DNA from: Nectonema munidae
Taxonomy: Eukaryota; Nematomorpha; Nectonematoida; Nectonematidae
Assembly (NCBI GenBank): GCA_030549495.1
Contig: JAUIRK010001034.1
Location: 1,240,001 to 1,304,000, forward strand
Reading direction: 5' to 3'
DNA length: 64,000 nucleotides
In this document: positions 14,201 to 29,200 of the stretch, piece after piece
Layout of the letters: each line of letters starts with the position of its first letter
How positions within the stretch are numbered: position 1 is the stretch's first letter
Made by a program: the position numbers and the translations under genes
The notes under the pieces: generated by a model
The model's database searches: none
What the model was told of the DNA's origin: nothing
What the model saw: only the letters and a program-made list of their open reading frames with translations

Positions 14201-17200
14201 GGGTTTCTCTCTCAAGCATTTACAAATTATTCTTTTTGAAACTTTTACCATTTATGTTAGGAATGATATGATAGTATTAAATTAGGTTGCGCTATGGAAT
14301 ACCACCATTTTTATCCAAAGAATTTTTTTATCTTTAATAAATCTCATCCTAAAAAAATGTTTGTTGAAAATGTTTTTTTTAATTGAATAATTGTAAATTA
14401 ATTATTTATTGTTTATATACTGTATCCGTACAAACTACATTACTGAACATTTAAAAGTGTTTGTTCAAAATTAAATTTTTTTTGTCAGTCGGATGAAATG
14501 TATCCTAAAAAAGAAAAAAAAATGTTCCCTCTACCTTTTACATTGGGTGAAGCAGTTTTACGTTAAACTAGTTTACTCTTTCAACAAAAAAGCAATATTG
14601 TCCAAAAAAACAACATAGAGGCATTCCATTTTAATTAAAAAATTTTCAAATACACTTCTAAGCTTGTTCTATGCCTCCTTGAAATTAATATCATCTCCTT
14701 TAAACACACAAATGCTATTTTTTGTCCATAAGAATTATTAGTTTTTCACTACGGAGGATACATAAAAATGCCTCCATAGTTATACCCACTATGTGGTTAT
14801 GTGTACATTGTTCATATTGGATGTATATTGTCTGTGTTAAAGTATCTTAGTGAAGTACTGTCTTAATCCTTGAGAAGAACTTAAGAGTGTATATGCTAAT
14901 TCAGGAGAAAAGGGTTAGGAAAGAAGATGCTATAAAAAGGTTTGAAGACAAAAGCTAAATACAATGGAGAAATAGCATTGGGTGTCAAGAGAAAATCTCT
15001 CAGAGAATTTCAACAAGGTTTAAAAAGAGTTTCCTGCACAAGGAACATAATACGCCAGTGAATGCATAGCCTTTACAGACAATGGCACCTTTTCAGACAT
15101 ATTAGCCGCAATTTGATAACTCTGGCCTCTCGCGTCATGAAAATCAACACGAAGATTTTTAATCACGTTTAAGGCTAGGCTCTCAGCGCTGAGCTTTTGG
15201 AAAATGTTTTAACTCGAGCGTCAGATTAAACATAACGAACTATGGGTGTGAGTGTTGGTTGATCTGAATGACTTATCTCAACAATGATTCAATGGATGCT
15301 CCGTCTGGTGTTTTATTTACTTGTATCTGTGAAAATAGCTGAACAGCAATCTAATTAGTAAGTGGTACAAATTTTTCCCTCGGTGATTTACGGTTAAGGC
15401 CCCTTTAATGACTAGAGCTTGTGATAACTTTATTTGTAAAACTCGTGACCTAGTGGTGTAATACTGTGAATAATCGTGGAAATCTATGATAAATGTATAG
15501 CAGTTTTAAAAATTACTTACACAAGTTTGTAATAAATCCAGCATTCAAAAAATTCCAATTATAGATTGCAAACAATTCCAACTTTTATTTAAAGTAAGGT
15601 GACGAAAGTTAATCGTTTCTGTTAACGATTTATGAACTTAAAAGGTACACAGTTAACAAATAGTTTAACTTCGCTAATTAACAATAAACTGATTAATACT
15701 TTCATGCCCAACTCTGTATATACTTAAGAATATCCTAGATAAACTTAAAAAATTATGGAATCTCAAGCACGAATGAATGGATCTAACATTACATAGCATA
15801 AACAAGAAGGAATAATGGGGAAAAGGGCATACCAGCGAGAACAATTTTTGCACCGTGAGGGAATGAAATAACGAAGCCGCAGACATTTCAAAAACACACG
15901 TGCGACGAGAGTAAACGATAAAGTGTAGTGTTCAAGGTCGCTAAAGCATGACAAAGTTATCCTTGTCACACAGCATTTCTTACTTTCGCGCAATTTCATG
16001 CAGATTGGTTCGTATTTTAACGTAGGTTTGAAAAACGAGCGAAGAAATAAACTACCTATTTAAGGACTTGAGGTAATCCAGACATCTTGAATTTATTTTT
16101 GGAAGATAAAATAGCCTTTTCCAAATTAATTTTGCACTGAAATATGCAATAAATATAATAGGAACTTGTTAATTTCCATCGGTTAACCTTGAATTTCAGG
16201 AGGTAATAGCAAAAGATAAGAATATGCATTTGAAAAAGATTATTAAACAACTTAAGACATGTTATGCCCCAAAAGGGGAACACCCAAATAAAGTCTATCA
16301 TTCAAAGTAAACAAATTATTAATTTTCAACCAGAGAAAAAGAAGTGATGGTACGCAAGAAAGTCTATCCGAAATAACCTAATTCTTAGTTCTGGTTTATA
16401 CCAAGGAAGGAGAAATCTGGCCGTCAATCAACACTAACTTCGCAATCCTGATAAAAAGATTGAGATTAGAATCAGATGATTGACAGAATGCATACATTTT
16501 ATGTTTCGTAGAAGAGCGTGCAAAATCTACTCCATAATGATGTGGGATATTTGTTTGTGTGACATTAGGTAAATGAGAGAAGTCGGAAGAGTAAGTTACG
16601 AATGGTAAAAATGCCTATTGTGTTTGACACGTCATTGATATCAGTAGTATCTATTTATTTAGTAAGAAAAAGCCTATATCAAACACCTGAACAGCTGATA
16701 ACTTAAGTATTATTTACCATCTCATATAGGAAGAAAACATTAAAACGTATTCGTATTGATTGAATTATTGAGCAAAATAAGTATTTTAGAGACATGTCAT
16801 TAATCAGAACCAGATGTGTTATGTTATTATTGTTATGTCATGATACTCTATTTCAATTTTGAATTGTATGAAAGGAGAAGCGAACCAAAATATAGTGAGC
16901 ATATAAAAGAAAATACGAATTCTAGATGACGAACCTTTCCTTGTTGGCCTTTGTAGGTTGAAAAGCTAAAAAATCTTGGATGGGAAATTACAAAAAAAAT
17001 GAACTCACCAAGGACTTTGAGAGGCTTGTGAGACGAGTGCGGTTTCGAAGGCGTGCTGGCGGCAACAACAGCAGGAGAATTGTTTAAAAAGGTGGAAACG
17101 AAAAACGCAAGAACGAACAAAATGACGAAGGCAAAGAAGCAAACGGTCATTCTTGCTTCCTACAGACGTGGCGTGGCTATATACGCGAATGCGTGTTGCA

Positions 17201-20200
17201 CCGACACATAGACACACCTGTGGGTCTTTGTGCGAATGTGGTGTGTGTGAGCGTGCGCAATCACCCAATCAATCCAAATATTTGAAAACAAAGAGGAAAA
17301 ACGAAGAATGAAACAAGGACTGCGCAAGCAAAACAAACGAACGGCGCACACTTGGTAGGTGTGATGATCTTCTCGACGCTGGTGAGCACAAATGCCTGAA
17401 CTAATTATGTATCACAAATCCGTTTGTAAACATGAAGAGGATGAAGGAATACTGTGGAAAATTTTTTGATGTTAGTCATGCGACCTTGCAATTTATTTCT
17501 TTTGTTGAAAGAGGAGTGCATATTGATCAAAAGGTTGATTTCTAAATCGATATTTTCTTCGGCAAAGCCAATCATCATCGTGCCATTTATATTGATAATG
17601 ATAAAAATATTTCATGGAGCTAAGGATAACAAATCAATAAAACATGCTATCAAAATCCGTTAATCGCAAAGTAACGAAATGAGGCGGCATGCATGAGGCA
17701 GCAAAATCATGCTTTTGCAAAGATCGGACGGGATGGAAGCAGCAGAGGCCCTACGTTTCTTCGAATTCCCCCGTTTTGGGCGCACTAACGGGCGTGCGAG
17801 ATGAAAAAGTGCCAAAAAGAAGGCGTTGTTTTTCCGTTTTGTATTGGTGAGGGGTGTGTGTGTGTATGATGTGTATATATAATGTTGAGCTCGTACAGTG
17901 ATAGGAAAACCATCACTATCACTGCCTGCAGCAACTGATAGCAACAGGTAATGAATTTTAAGCCAAGAAGTTCTACATAAGCACGTTATATCTGGTTTTA
18001 ACGAATTTCTGAGTTGCAACATTCACCTATCTTTAGGGTCCTTTATAACGATGCTAGGAGATCACGTTGAGCGTGTACATTATTATTATTCATTTATGAC
18101 TTTGGTGAATTCTTCATGCGCGCTACCGTTTTTACACTCACTTATTAGGATTGAGTACATTCCTCCTTATTTCAATTTCATCTAATCGCATGAATATCAC
18201 TTTATTCTAGAACTCCTATAAATTCTTCACACAACCGTGAATACGAATCATTTTGATCAGATTCATAGCTTTTCACAAACAAATTATCACGCATTTCTCT
18301 GAAAGTAGGATTGTCACTAAATGTGCACAGATGTGGCATACGGTACATTAAGTTTAGAAATTACGGTGGGATACGATAGTTTTTTATAACAAAAGTAAGG
18401 TTCGAATTACACACGAAAAAACTGAATTACGATGAATATCGAAGTTCGCATTACTTTCAATTTTGTTACGGTATCTTTTGTAGATCTTCGTTGAATTTCG
18501 CTTATCAGACAAGTGAACACATTGCAAACGAACATATGTCATACACAAATCTAATAAATTATACACTTTCTTCGTTTGAAGCAAAAATATACACCTACTA
18601 TTCTCAAGACCGGTGAGTCTGATGTAAGAGTCACGCCTACTTCCTCTGTTGATTATATATTGCTGCATAAGTGTGTGATTTACCGATTACTTTTGGTCTG
18701 CTAAAACGAAGGCAATAATTCTTTGAAGGATTGGCTGAAATAGTCTTATCATTACCGGTTACTCAAGTCAGTGTTGAAAGAACATTTTCAGTTTTTAAAT
18801 ACATTTTAAACGGCAAAAGATTAAAACAAAGAGAAGATATAGTTGAAGAGTTTCTTCTTTTACGTTGCAATACTTAAATTTTCATAATAAATTATTTTTT
18901 CTCAACAAGGAATATTATTTCAGAATTTGATACTGAAAGAATGTTGAATATTAAATATTTCTTGCCTATCTAAACTACGTTATTGCGTTTCGATTTTTCC
19001 GGAATTTCGATACGTTTCCTAAATATCGTATTTTTATTCCAGCACGATTTTACGTTTCGAAAAGAAAATTAAATTTAAAAATTTGAAATTTCTTTTCGTA
19101 TCATCAAGTAGGCCATCACTGGATATGCTATACTTTTACCAAGTGAACATTTTATGTCATGGCTTTAAAAGATCTCTTTGGAAATCTTTGGAGAACAGAA
19201 TTCTTGATTAGGCCGTTCGGTTATTTAGTGTCCGATGATCAAACATGTCTGCCTTCTGAAGGCCGTATAGAAGAAAAGCTTGCATTAGAAGACTCATTGT
19301 AATAGAGTCAGATCTTGTTTATCCGACAATCCCGCTATCCAATCAACAACGACACTGACTTCAGCAAACCAACTGCTCTCACCCCTGCCCGTATAATTTG
19401 TTAAAATCTGACAGACCAATCATGTAATCGTATTTTTTTAATGGCACAACACCACAATTCACGATGAACAGTAATTGAAATAGTTATGAAAGCAGCCGAT
19501 TCCGCAAATATCAATCAACAGTTATCGAGAAAGAAAAAAGCTGACAGAGGAAGAAAGCATCTATAGAAGATAGTAGCCCCCCCCCCCCCACCCCCACGAA
19601 GAGTGGCGATGATACAACCTCACCCCCAATTATTCAGAGACAGTCAAGTAGTCAAAAATTGACCCAAAAATTGTTGAAGTATTCACTTTTTATAGTAAAA
19701 GAAAAAAGGGGATTTGCAAATAAAAAAACATTTTAAAATGAAAATTTTACACACGTAATCTTTAATTTTTATCGAAAAAAAACTTTAAATATGCACTTTT
19801 TTATTGAAATATGAATTGATAAAAACTTTGTTCAATTTTTAAGGAGTAGTGTAGACATATTTTATCAAGACAACACGAATTATATTAAAATATAAATACA
19901 GCAAAATCGCGTCATTACGAACTCGCTTAGCATGAACACTTCAAAAATATGCACCAATCTGTAAACACGTAATTAGACCGTTTATAACAAACTCTCGGAA
20001 ACCTGGTTTATAATTTTGTTTCGCGTATGTAATAAAATAACTCACTCTTTAGTAATAAATCTCCCTCATGCAAAGGATAAAATTGGGAAGAAGCATCTGG
20101 TTTACCTCAACAAAAAAGCTTCAATATATTTGATAACATAAATAAAGCAATGAAAGCATTTGTTTCTCCTATACTCCTTTGTATACGCTTGCGTAGATGA

Positions 20201-23200
20201 AAGACACTTTCATAACGCAATAATCATATGTTGCATATTCTTTTACATATAATGCTAATACAGAAACCTAGCTTATAATTTTGCGTTACTGTTATACAGT
20301 TGATCAATCTTTAGGGCCGCCTTATAACAAGGGCGCAGATGAATATGAAAAAATACGCTCAAAAATATAAAAGCGATATTACGTTTGTTCTAATACACCA
20401 GCATAGATAAAAAGACACCAAATAAATGATGCTCTTTATTTTTCATTTTTGACTGTTCAATTTTTTCTCCATTTAAAAATTGTTCTTATGGAGGTTACCT
20501 ACCTACGTCTTCTAAACGCAGAAATTTTGACATTGGCACAAAGTATCGTGCTATTACTGTTGTTGAACTAAAGGTAAATTCAAAATCAAAAAATAGCTGA
20601 TGAATTTAAAGTACCGCTTACTACACTACTAACTTTGCTGAAATCTTCGGTGTAGAAATCTTACAATTCTTACGAGAAAAGTGGAACAGAGCGTAAAAGA
20701 ATATGAAAGAGTCTTTGCACCCATATTGAAGAGGCTCTTTTTCTTTGATTCGAAAAATACTAAGATCTCAGAAAATTCCTGTTTTAGGACCTGTACTTTT
20801 AACTAAAGCCCAAAAAATTTTTCTTTGACTGACAAGAAGAATGATGTATTACGAAATATTATGAGTAAAATTGATTTTTTGGAAAATAAAATTTAAATAT
20901 GTTTTAGTGCATTCTTTTTAGCTTTAGGGTCGCTCATAAATGACGTCAAACAAAACAGGAAGGAAGGGGCGGGGTCAAAAATTTGACATATGTTAACTTT
21001 GTTAAATAGACAACTAGCCAAAACTGACGAGAGAGAGAGTAGGGGTCGAATTTGAACAAAAATTAGTTGTCGTCATTTGCAATGAACCCTTATTACACTA
21101 TTAACTCATTGAGAGAAACGAAGTAAAAAAGATCGAATTTCTTTCATTGCACTCCTCGGTCGGTCATCGTTAAACTCGCTTTTACGAACTAAACAACAGT
21201 GTTCCCCATCAACTTCACTATGTCGAGGTTTTATCGTAATTAGAGAATTTAGATTTTGCGAAACTTTATTAGTTTAAAAACAAAACGGCATTAAATAATT
21301 TTTTATTAGACACGCGTTCCATCTAAAACATTTTGAAACATCGATGCTAAGAGTAAAAACAAGAAATTTAAAATTTCATAAGGCCCGGTTTTCAAAGTAA
21401 ATCGTTTGCAATCTTTTTAAATAATTTTTTTTATGCTGTAAAGCACATTATTTTATTTTATGGGATTCCGGTCCTCCGTTGACCGTGTAGCGATTAACCA
21501 GAAAGCAAGTTAACTGATGAATCGGTCAAAACGTTTAAAAACACATAACTTTTTCAAAAAACCATTTACCTACTAATAATGCCGACTATTCGAAGCAACT
21601 TTGATGATAAAAAAAGTAAATAAGAATCAATGAACTTGAATTTTTTAGAATAAAAGACTTGGTTGTTCAAATTATATTTAGCAAACATAATGAAGGCATT
21701 TATCAAGTTTGGATCGACTATTGTGTATGAATGGAACGCGAAATTAATAAAAACAAATGAGATTTTAAATATTCATTCAAAACTTCGCCTTAAAACAAGA
21801 AAAGTAACATCCAAAATCTTAACATACAAGCCAAACAAGTCTTTAAAATAATATATAGATAAAGAATTGAGAGAATTCAAATTTTTGCAAGGGGGAGGGA
21901 GAGAAGACATTTGAGCACGCCCCTCCCCCTCCCACTCACACGACGCCGGCACTGAATTACACATATTTATAATTTATATATATTTCACGTATGTTGAATC
22001 TAGCGGTGATGTCATTTTTTATATAAAGCAATCAAACCTCTCAACAAAATGATTTAAATATGACAGTTCATGTCAAAATAAAATTCAAATTCATCTTTCA
22101 TTCTTTTTCATCAAGTTCATTCTTTTGAAAACGTGTTAAAAATCAAAAAATCAATTTAATTTTTCAATGTCAAATATATAAACTTCAAAATGAATTCTAC
22201 ATGCAGTTTTTCTCTGCTAATTAACCCATTTACAAAAAAATAGGCAAGCACCAAATGAATTGATCTCTGATTTCAAATATATAATTAGTTTTTACACATC
22301 ACCTTTTTGAGATATAGATGTACACATGTTAGGATTTTTAATTTTTCAAGCCCTTATATCAAACAAAACAATCGATTTCAGACGTTTTTGATATATTTCG
22401 TGTTATTTTGTTTTAATGATATATATTATTAACTGTTTTTACTTTAGTTAACTAATATAATATTTGCAATGGCTTCATAAACTTCAAATAATAGAGGCGG
22501 CATCAACAAATCAAATTCATTTTGTTACGTGTATGTGTAATTTTACGACAGTGGCACATCGACAACAATTACTTCTCTTTTAAAAACGACTCATTTTTAT
22601 CATTTTGACTGTAAAATTGAAGATCAAGACACATCTTGGGCTCTACACATTTGCTGTAAACTGTTACAATGGACTCCGCATGGTTAACGAAAAAACATCT
22701 TCAAATTTTGATGTCCCAATGATTTTGAGAGAGTATAAAAATCATTTGGATGATTGTTGTTTGACAAATATAACTGGTTTCAAAACTTATTCCAGACAAA
22801 AAATAAACATCCAATCTTACTTCAGCTATTAATTAGACGAATATCCCACTCTACTGATCTTCCTATCTCTACACTTCAGGATATTAAAATTTTTCGAACT
22901 TCATCAGATGAAGAATTGTCTTCAAAAAAGGATTCTTACGCTTCAATCAATTTCAAAGTCTGATTGTTCGATAACTGAGACTTTGAGCTAGTGCGTGATT
23001 TTATTTATTCAAACAGCAGTCAGAGATCTTAGCATCTAGAGTTAAACAGTGGAATCTGAACAATTTAGATGGAAGAATAGTTTTGAAACTCGGCAAAGAG
23101 ATTTTTGCTCTTACGTTGACATAAAAAACAAATTATGCTTTTGCAAAAATGTCTCTGAATTATTTAATTTGCTTCATTTTCAACACAATCCTTCATATTG

Positions 23201-26200
23201 GAGACTTTTATTGATTCGTCCAAGCAAAGTCTAAAAGCTGTGCTTCTGCATAACGGGAATAAATATCCAAGCATTCCTATAGCTTATTCAGTTCACCTGA
23301 GAGAGTCATACGAAAATATGGAGCTTCTTTTGGACAGAATCAGTATCAGCCCAGTATCTGTGGTGATCTCAAGGTTATTGTGCTTCTATTGAGTACAAAG
23401 CCAGATTTCAAAAAATATTGTTTTTTTTCGGCTATGGGACAGCCGGACTGTGTCAAGGCACCAAAAAAGAATGAAGATCTAGTTGCTCTTTCGTATCTGA
23501 TGAACATAGTGTTAAACAAAAACCTATCCTAAGCATGAACAGGATAATTCTTCCTTCTCTTCATATAAAACTCGGGTTAATGAAGAGCTTTGTAAAAGCT
23601 TTGAATAAAAATGGTAAGACCTGATGTTCTGAAGGACAATGAATTCAAACAGCTTCTTAATTTAAAAGAATTAAAAGCTTGACTGGCTATTAAAATAGGC
23701 TGCGAAAAATTTTCTGGGTAAAACAAAATCTCCATATTATCAAGAGTATATCCACAATTTATTTACGTCATATGAAAAAATGGGTTACGTAGTCGCTCAA
23801 AATTCATTTTCTTCACTCTCAACCTCAACTTTCTTCCTCAAATCTTGGCGCAGTAAGCTAATGGAGAATCAAGATATCTGGAAGCCAAATATGATTGGTG
23901 ACTATTGTTGGATGCTGTTTCCTGACATATCAAAAACAGAGTAAAAGCGATCATCTAAAAAATTACATTTCTAACTATTATAATACTTTATTAACTATGT
24001 TTTGCAATTTTTTGTATATATGTATATAGTATTTCTATCTAATATAATCCATAATCAAATTTAGGTGTGTAAAAGCAAAAAAACTAGACGTAATAGAAAA
24101 AAACTTCACCATAAAAAAATTAGTTAAAAACACATAATCACATCTTTGCCTCAAAGCAAAAAAAATTTCTGTAAACCAGTGTTATTTTCTTGATTTATTT
24201 AATAAACCAACTTTTCGTGCTTAATTCATTCAAAATATTTCTTCTGTCAGTAAATTAGATGTCTCGATAGGACCTCCATCGTTTTGGCTACAAATTCGTT
24301 ATCGACCGGCAGTATATACGTCAAAACAGTGTCTAATTTTACTCTTCATGCTATGGTGATTCCTTCCTTGGTAGCTGTACTTTCATCAGATATTCACTTG
24401 AAAGAAATAAAAAAATTAATTGAAAATCCTTAATGTTAAAGATCATATGTTGTATCCCTTGTGAATAACGTGGAATGTTATGCTTTTATCAAAGAAAAAA
24501 TTACTTTACAAGAAAGATGGAAGAAAGAGTGATAATGAGGAAATAGGACAAAGATAAATTGAATAGTTGAATTGTGAAAAGATAACAAAATTTTTAGCCC
24601 TTTGATGTATGAGTAGGTCATTTGGAGAAGATATTATGCTTGTTGACTACAGAAGGTCCTCAGAAGGAATTTTCCAGTGAAAAGGGGGTAATAGAGATTA
24701 CCTTGTAAGAAATCTTCAGGTGCATTCGGAATTATTTTTGGAGCTTCATCCGAAATGGACACCTGTTTCTTGTTTTCGCTGGATGAATTTTTGTCTTTTT
24801 CTTGACTTGCAATTTTTGAGTGTGATTCTGATTAAAAAAATTGAATTAATTTTACTTTTAAAAATTTTAATAAAAAAATTTGTTACCAAAATCTCCATTC
24901 GATGAAGTTTCAACTTCTTTCCTTGTTTTTAATTCACCAAATTGCTGAAATGAATTAATATTTTTTTATATTAAATACAAATTAACGTTACAAGGGATAA
25001 AAATGATGACTTTAAAGAAAGATGAAACTTCCAGTAGACATTTATTCAATGATTTCTGTGATTCCTTATAATATTAAGTGTATAGAAATGAAAAAAGCTG
25101 AGTGAATATGAAATAAATAGCCAAACCCACTACTCAGTTTTTAGCCAAATATTTTTAACTAACCAATCAGCTTAAAAAATTAACTAACTAAAAGAATTAG
25201 TATACATTTAAATTCTAAAAAAAATAGTGTACTCTATTTTAAAAAATAATAATTTTTGTTAAAAAATAAAGAATAATTACTCATTTTAAGTGCACTCTAA
25301 GCTAATGCACTCACCCATTTATTCTACGTTATCTCTTCGTATATATCTGGCAAGAATGCTTACATATCTTTTTCCTCTATTTCCAAAAAGCCTATGACAA
25401 CGTTAATCACGCACTTCTTTTATATAAAGTGAACAAAAACGGAAGAAGGAGTTTTCTAGTTTCCTAAATCTCCGTGATCTTCAAGTATTTCATGAAGATA
25501 ATTTTTCTCCAGTTTGCACTTTTACAAAGGGGGTACCCCAAAGATCTATACTCGGTCCTCTTTTATTCCTAATTTCCAAAACGATTATTTGCTGATGACC
25601 CCATTTTTTTTACAAATATGACTATACTGTTAACCGAATTTTACAATTAACCAAAATTCAAAGTTGCTTAGAATTGATATGAAAATGGTCCAACCTGAAT
25701 GCCTTACCAATTACCTATACCAAATCACACTCTTTGGTCTTCTTTAAGCGCAATTTATATCTTTGTTTCAAGTTTTGTTTCAATAGTTTTTTCATTAGTC
25801 AGAAAAGCAATACTAAATACTTAGGAGTACCGTCATCGCTTCAGATAAAAAATATTATTGTGAATTTATGGTGTTTTCCTTTTCAAGTGAGAAAAATCCG
25901 ATATTACAGGTTTGTCTTTCGTCACCTCAATTATGCTGTACTTCTTTGAGGTCATTTCAATTTCACCCTTTTAAACAGGTTGAATAAAATACAAAATAAA
26001 AATCCTTTCAAGTTCTCTTCCATAGCTCCTGACTTATCCTTATACTCTTATCTTTTTTCTTTCACTTTGAATTTGTTATAATCCTTCATCAAATTTGCAT
26101 TTCGTCTAACTTCTGCACTATGTTTTGTCTAACGTTTTATCTTGATATCCCTGGAGGATTTGTCATCACGATGGAAACCTACTTTCCCCTTGATAACAAT

Positions 26201-29200
26201 CCTCCTTACTCACAAAGCCTGCAAATTCACCACATTTTAACTTAGAAATCTCATGCAAGTTTATGTTATTAGCAAATTAATTCATTCAATTCAATTCATT
26301 ATATGAACATTAGAAGGAATTTAATTCACTGATCAATATTTTTTTCTGGCATGGAACCTTTAAACTGTTTTTACTAGAGGAATCCAAATCCGATTTCAGA
26401 TTAGCTCCATCGCGTAATATTTTTATGCCATCCCTATTTTGATGCCCTACACCAGGGTTCTTCAACCCTTTTTACACGCGGGCGCTAAGTGATATTGAAA
26501 TCAACTCTAGGCCCTACTAATTCTATTTAAGGATAAAAGCATAAAATACATAAAAATAGAACAAGCACAATACTTTAATCTTTTGTAATCGATGTCAAAA
26601 TATATGCAGATATACGTATATTAGTGAGATTTTTATTATTTTATTCGAAAACTTTAACTTTTGAAGTTTGATGAATAGTAATGGTGCCGAAATCGTTTTT
26701 CTCAGGGCCCAAAATGAGCTCTCGGTCCTGGATTGAAGAAGCTTGCCCTACACCAAAAATTCCCTTTTCAAAGTCCTTTGCACTTACGCGCCTACAAATT
26801 GTGGTGGTCAATTTAGATAGCATAGATTTTTTCAACTTCCCATTATCTTTTTAAGAAACGCTTAGCAATCGCTTTAATATACCAAATTGGAAAGTGCTGC
26901 AATGATCCACCCAGGTGTGGTCTGTTGCTTCTGTGGAAGCTTTTTTCCTTAAACTCGAACAGTTAGTCATTCAACACATTTCTCTATCCAAGAATTTGGT
27001 GCTTTACTTTCATTTACATGCACTCGTGAGTATAATATTTTCTTATTTATGGCTATGCGTATTATTTTCAAATTATATTCATGGCATTTAAAAAAAGTTT
27101 TATTTTTTTTTACTTTTTATGAATCTTGTCCATTTTTTCCTACTTTTTTCTACTTCTTAAATGCGATCTCTATCTCTAATTATCATTTATCTATTTAAGA
27201 TTTAAATTGTTTGTTACATTTTTTTGGTGTCAATAGCCTTCACCGTTTGTTTGTCCTTAATAAATAATCAGTTTTAACCATAAAAGAAAAAACCATGTGT
27301 TGATCTTGGTTTTAAAATATGCGCATTGCAAAAGTTTAGATTTTAATGAATTGGAGAATTATTAGAAAAATAAATGAAAAGGATTCACATCATGCATAAA
27401 TTGGAGATATTTTTACTAAATAAAAAGAAAATCTTACTGATTCCTTCTTTACACTCGAAAAAGCATCAACATTCAGTTCAATGGGAATCGAAACGACTTT
27501 GAAAAGTTCTTTTTGAAGATCAGAGATTCCTTCTCTTGGAATTAAATCGGACAAAATGATCAAGTTGGAAATAAAGGTGTTTTGACGCCCTACACCATTA
27601 CCCTGAGATTTTGTGAAGTATTCCGCAGTTTTTAGACAGAGCTAAAAAAAATAGAAATGACGTCAAAGATGAATATTTCGAAGTTGTGTCAAGAGATACC
27701 GTGTATTTGAAGTTGTTTTCTTGGAAAGCATTGAATGTGAATTTGTTTGTGAGATCTTTGAAAGCGAGTTTCTCACTTTCAACAAATACGCTGTATGTGA
27801 CGCCATCTAAAAGCTGAAACATAACAATGACAATGAACACATGGAGGTGAACTAATCAAAATTTTTTACGATTAATCCACTGACACTAACACACAGCCAA
27901 TTAAAATGTATTTTTTGGTTTAGCGCACAATATTTTTGTTGTGAATACCGAATGATATCGCAGATTATCATGCACTATACCTTAATACCAAAAAACGTGC
28001 ACAAACCGAAATTCTTTTCAAATAAACAAACCCGATACTCTTTTTGATAAGTTAGGCCTTGGTAAAACCAATTATTTCCAGTTTAGCGATTTTCAATTTT
28101 CAAACTTTTGATATGTTTGTTTTTTATATTTAATAAATATTAATCATTATTCATTCCCATAAAGGGATACAAAGAAGCTGATTTATAAAGATCTCTCAGT
28201 GCTGGCTTCAGCAACATATGGCACGCAGACCAATTAACAATGGCACACACACACCTCTAATAGCAGAAAATAAACGTAATTTTTGTCTATGACTATATTT
28301 CAAGATGAGACGTCATGATAGTTAAGTCACATCGTTACATCTTTTTTTATCTGAAAGTAGTTATATTTGGTAGTATCACAATTGGGTAAAAATATACAAC
28401 TTAAGAAAAATTATTTGCACGATGGGAAATTATAAATGCTAGCAAATTTGAAATCAAGAGAATGTTTAGTAACAGATCATTATATGTCAAAATTAAGTAC
28501 ATCCTTACCCTATTTAGTCTAAACAAGGAGACTCTTGAATAATTAGCTCATGTTTTGAGGATCATCTAGTAGAGGGGTTTCCAATCTGTGCTACGCGTAC
28601 CACTGGTGCAGTGGGGGATCTAGAAATCTTTTGTGGGGGGTATACTAATATTATCAAAATATTTTACACATTTTATTAGGGAAGAAATTTGAAAACGTAT
28701 GTAAAATAAATGATTAAAATTATATTACAAAGTCTTTTCTTCTTTCTTTTTGCTTTGAAAATCGATCAATGACTTCATCAATTTTGATTTCTATTTTAGG
28801 GTGGACTCCAACCTTAATTTTTCTTGAATAGATTGCTGGTGGGGGGGATGCATCCCCCCTATCCCCCCTATCGGTCCATCCCTGCACTGGTGGTAAGCAG
28901 AAGCTTTCCAAGTGGTACGTGAAATGTTTTCCAAAAATTGGAAAAAAGTATTTATTTTCACAGAAATTCCCGCATAGAAAAAAATCATTCGGTTGACTGA
29001 GTAGGTACCGTGCTGTGAATAATTAACTTACCATCTTCGTGATTGTTTATTTTTATCGATTATGTACCTTATTATAAATATTAAATATATTAAAAAGTAA
29101 CATTGCATTTCATTTCAGATTATTATAATGTCAAAACAAGATGCCCAAACGACAGTATAGCGGGCAATTTAATTTGGCTTTATCGAATTGAAGAACAAGG

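Noticed and set aside
19579-19592. C-run as a telomere-like or G-quadruplex feature
   Set aside because: Simple homopolymer tract without repeats or context; a similar one occurs near 52031.
26641-26835. 64-codon minus-strand frame near a MITE
   Set aside because: It crosses the MITE right end and its target duplication, so it is a chance frame.
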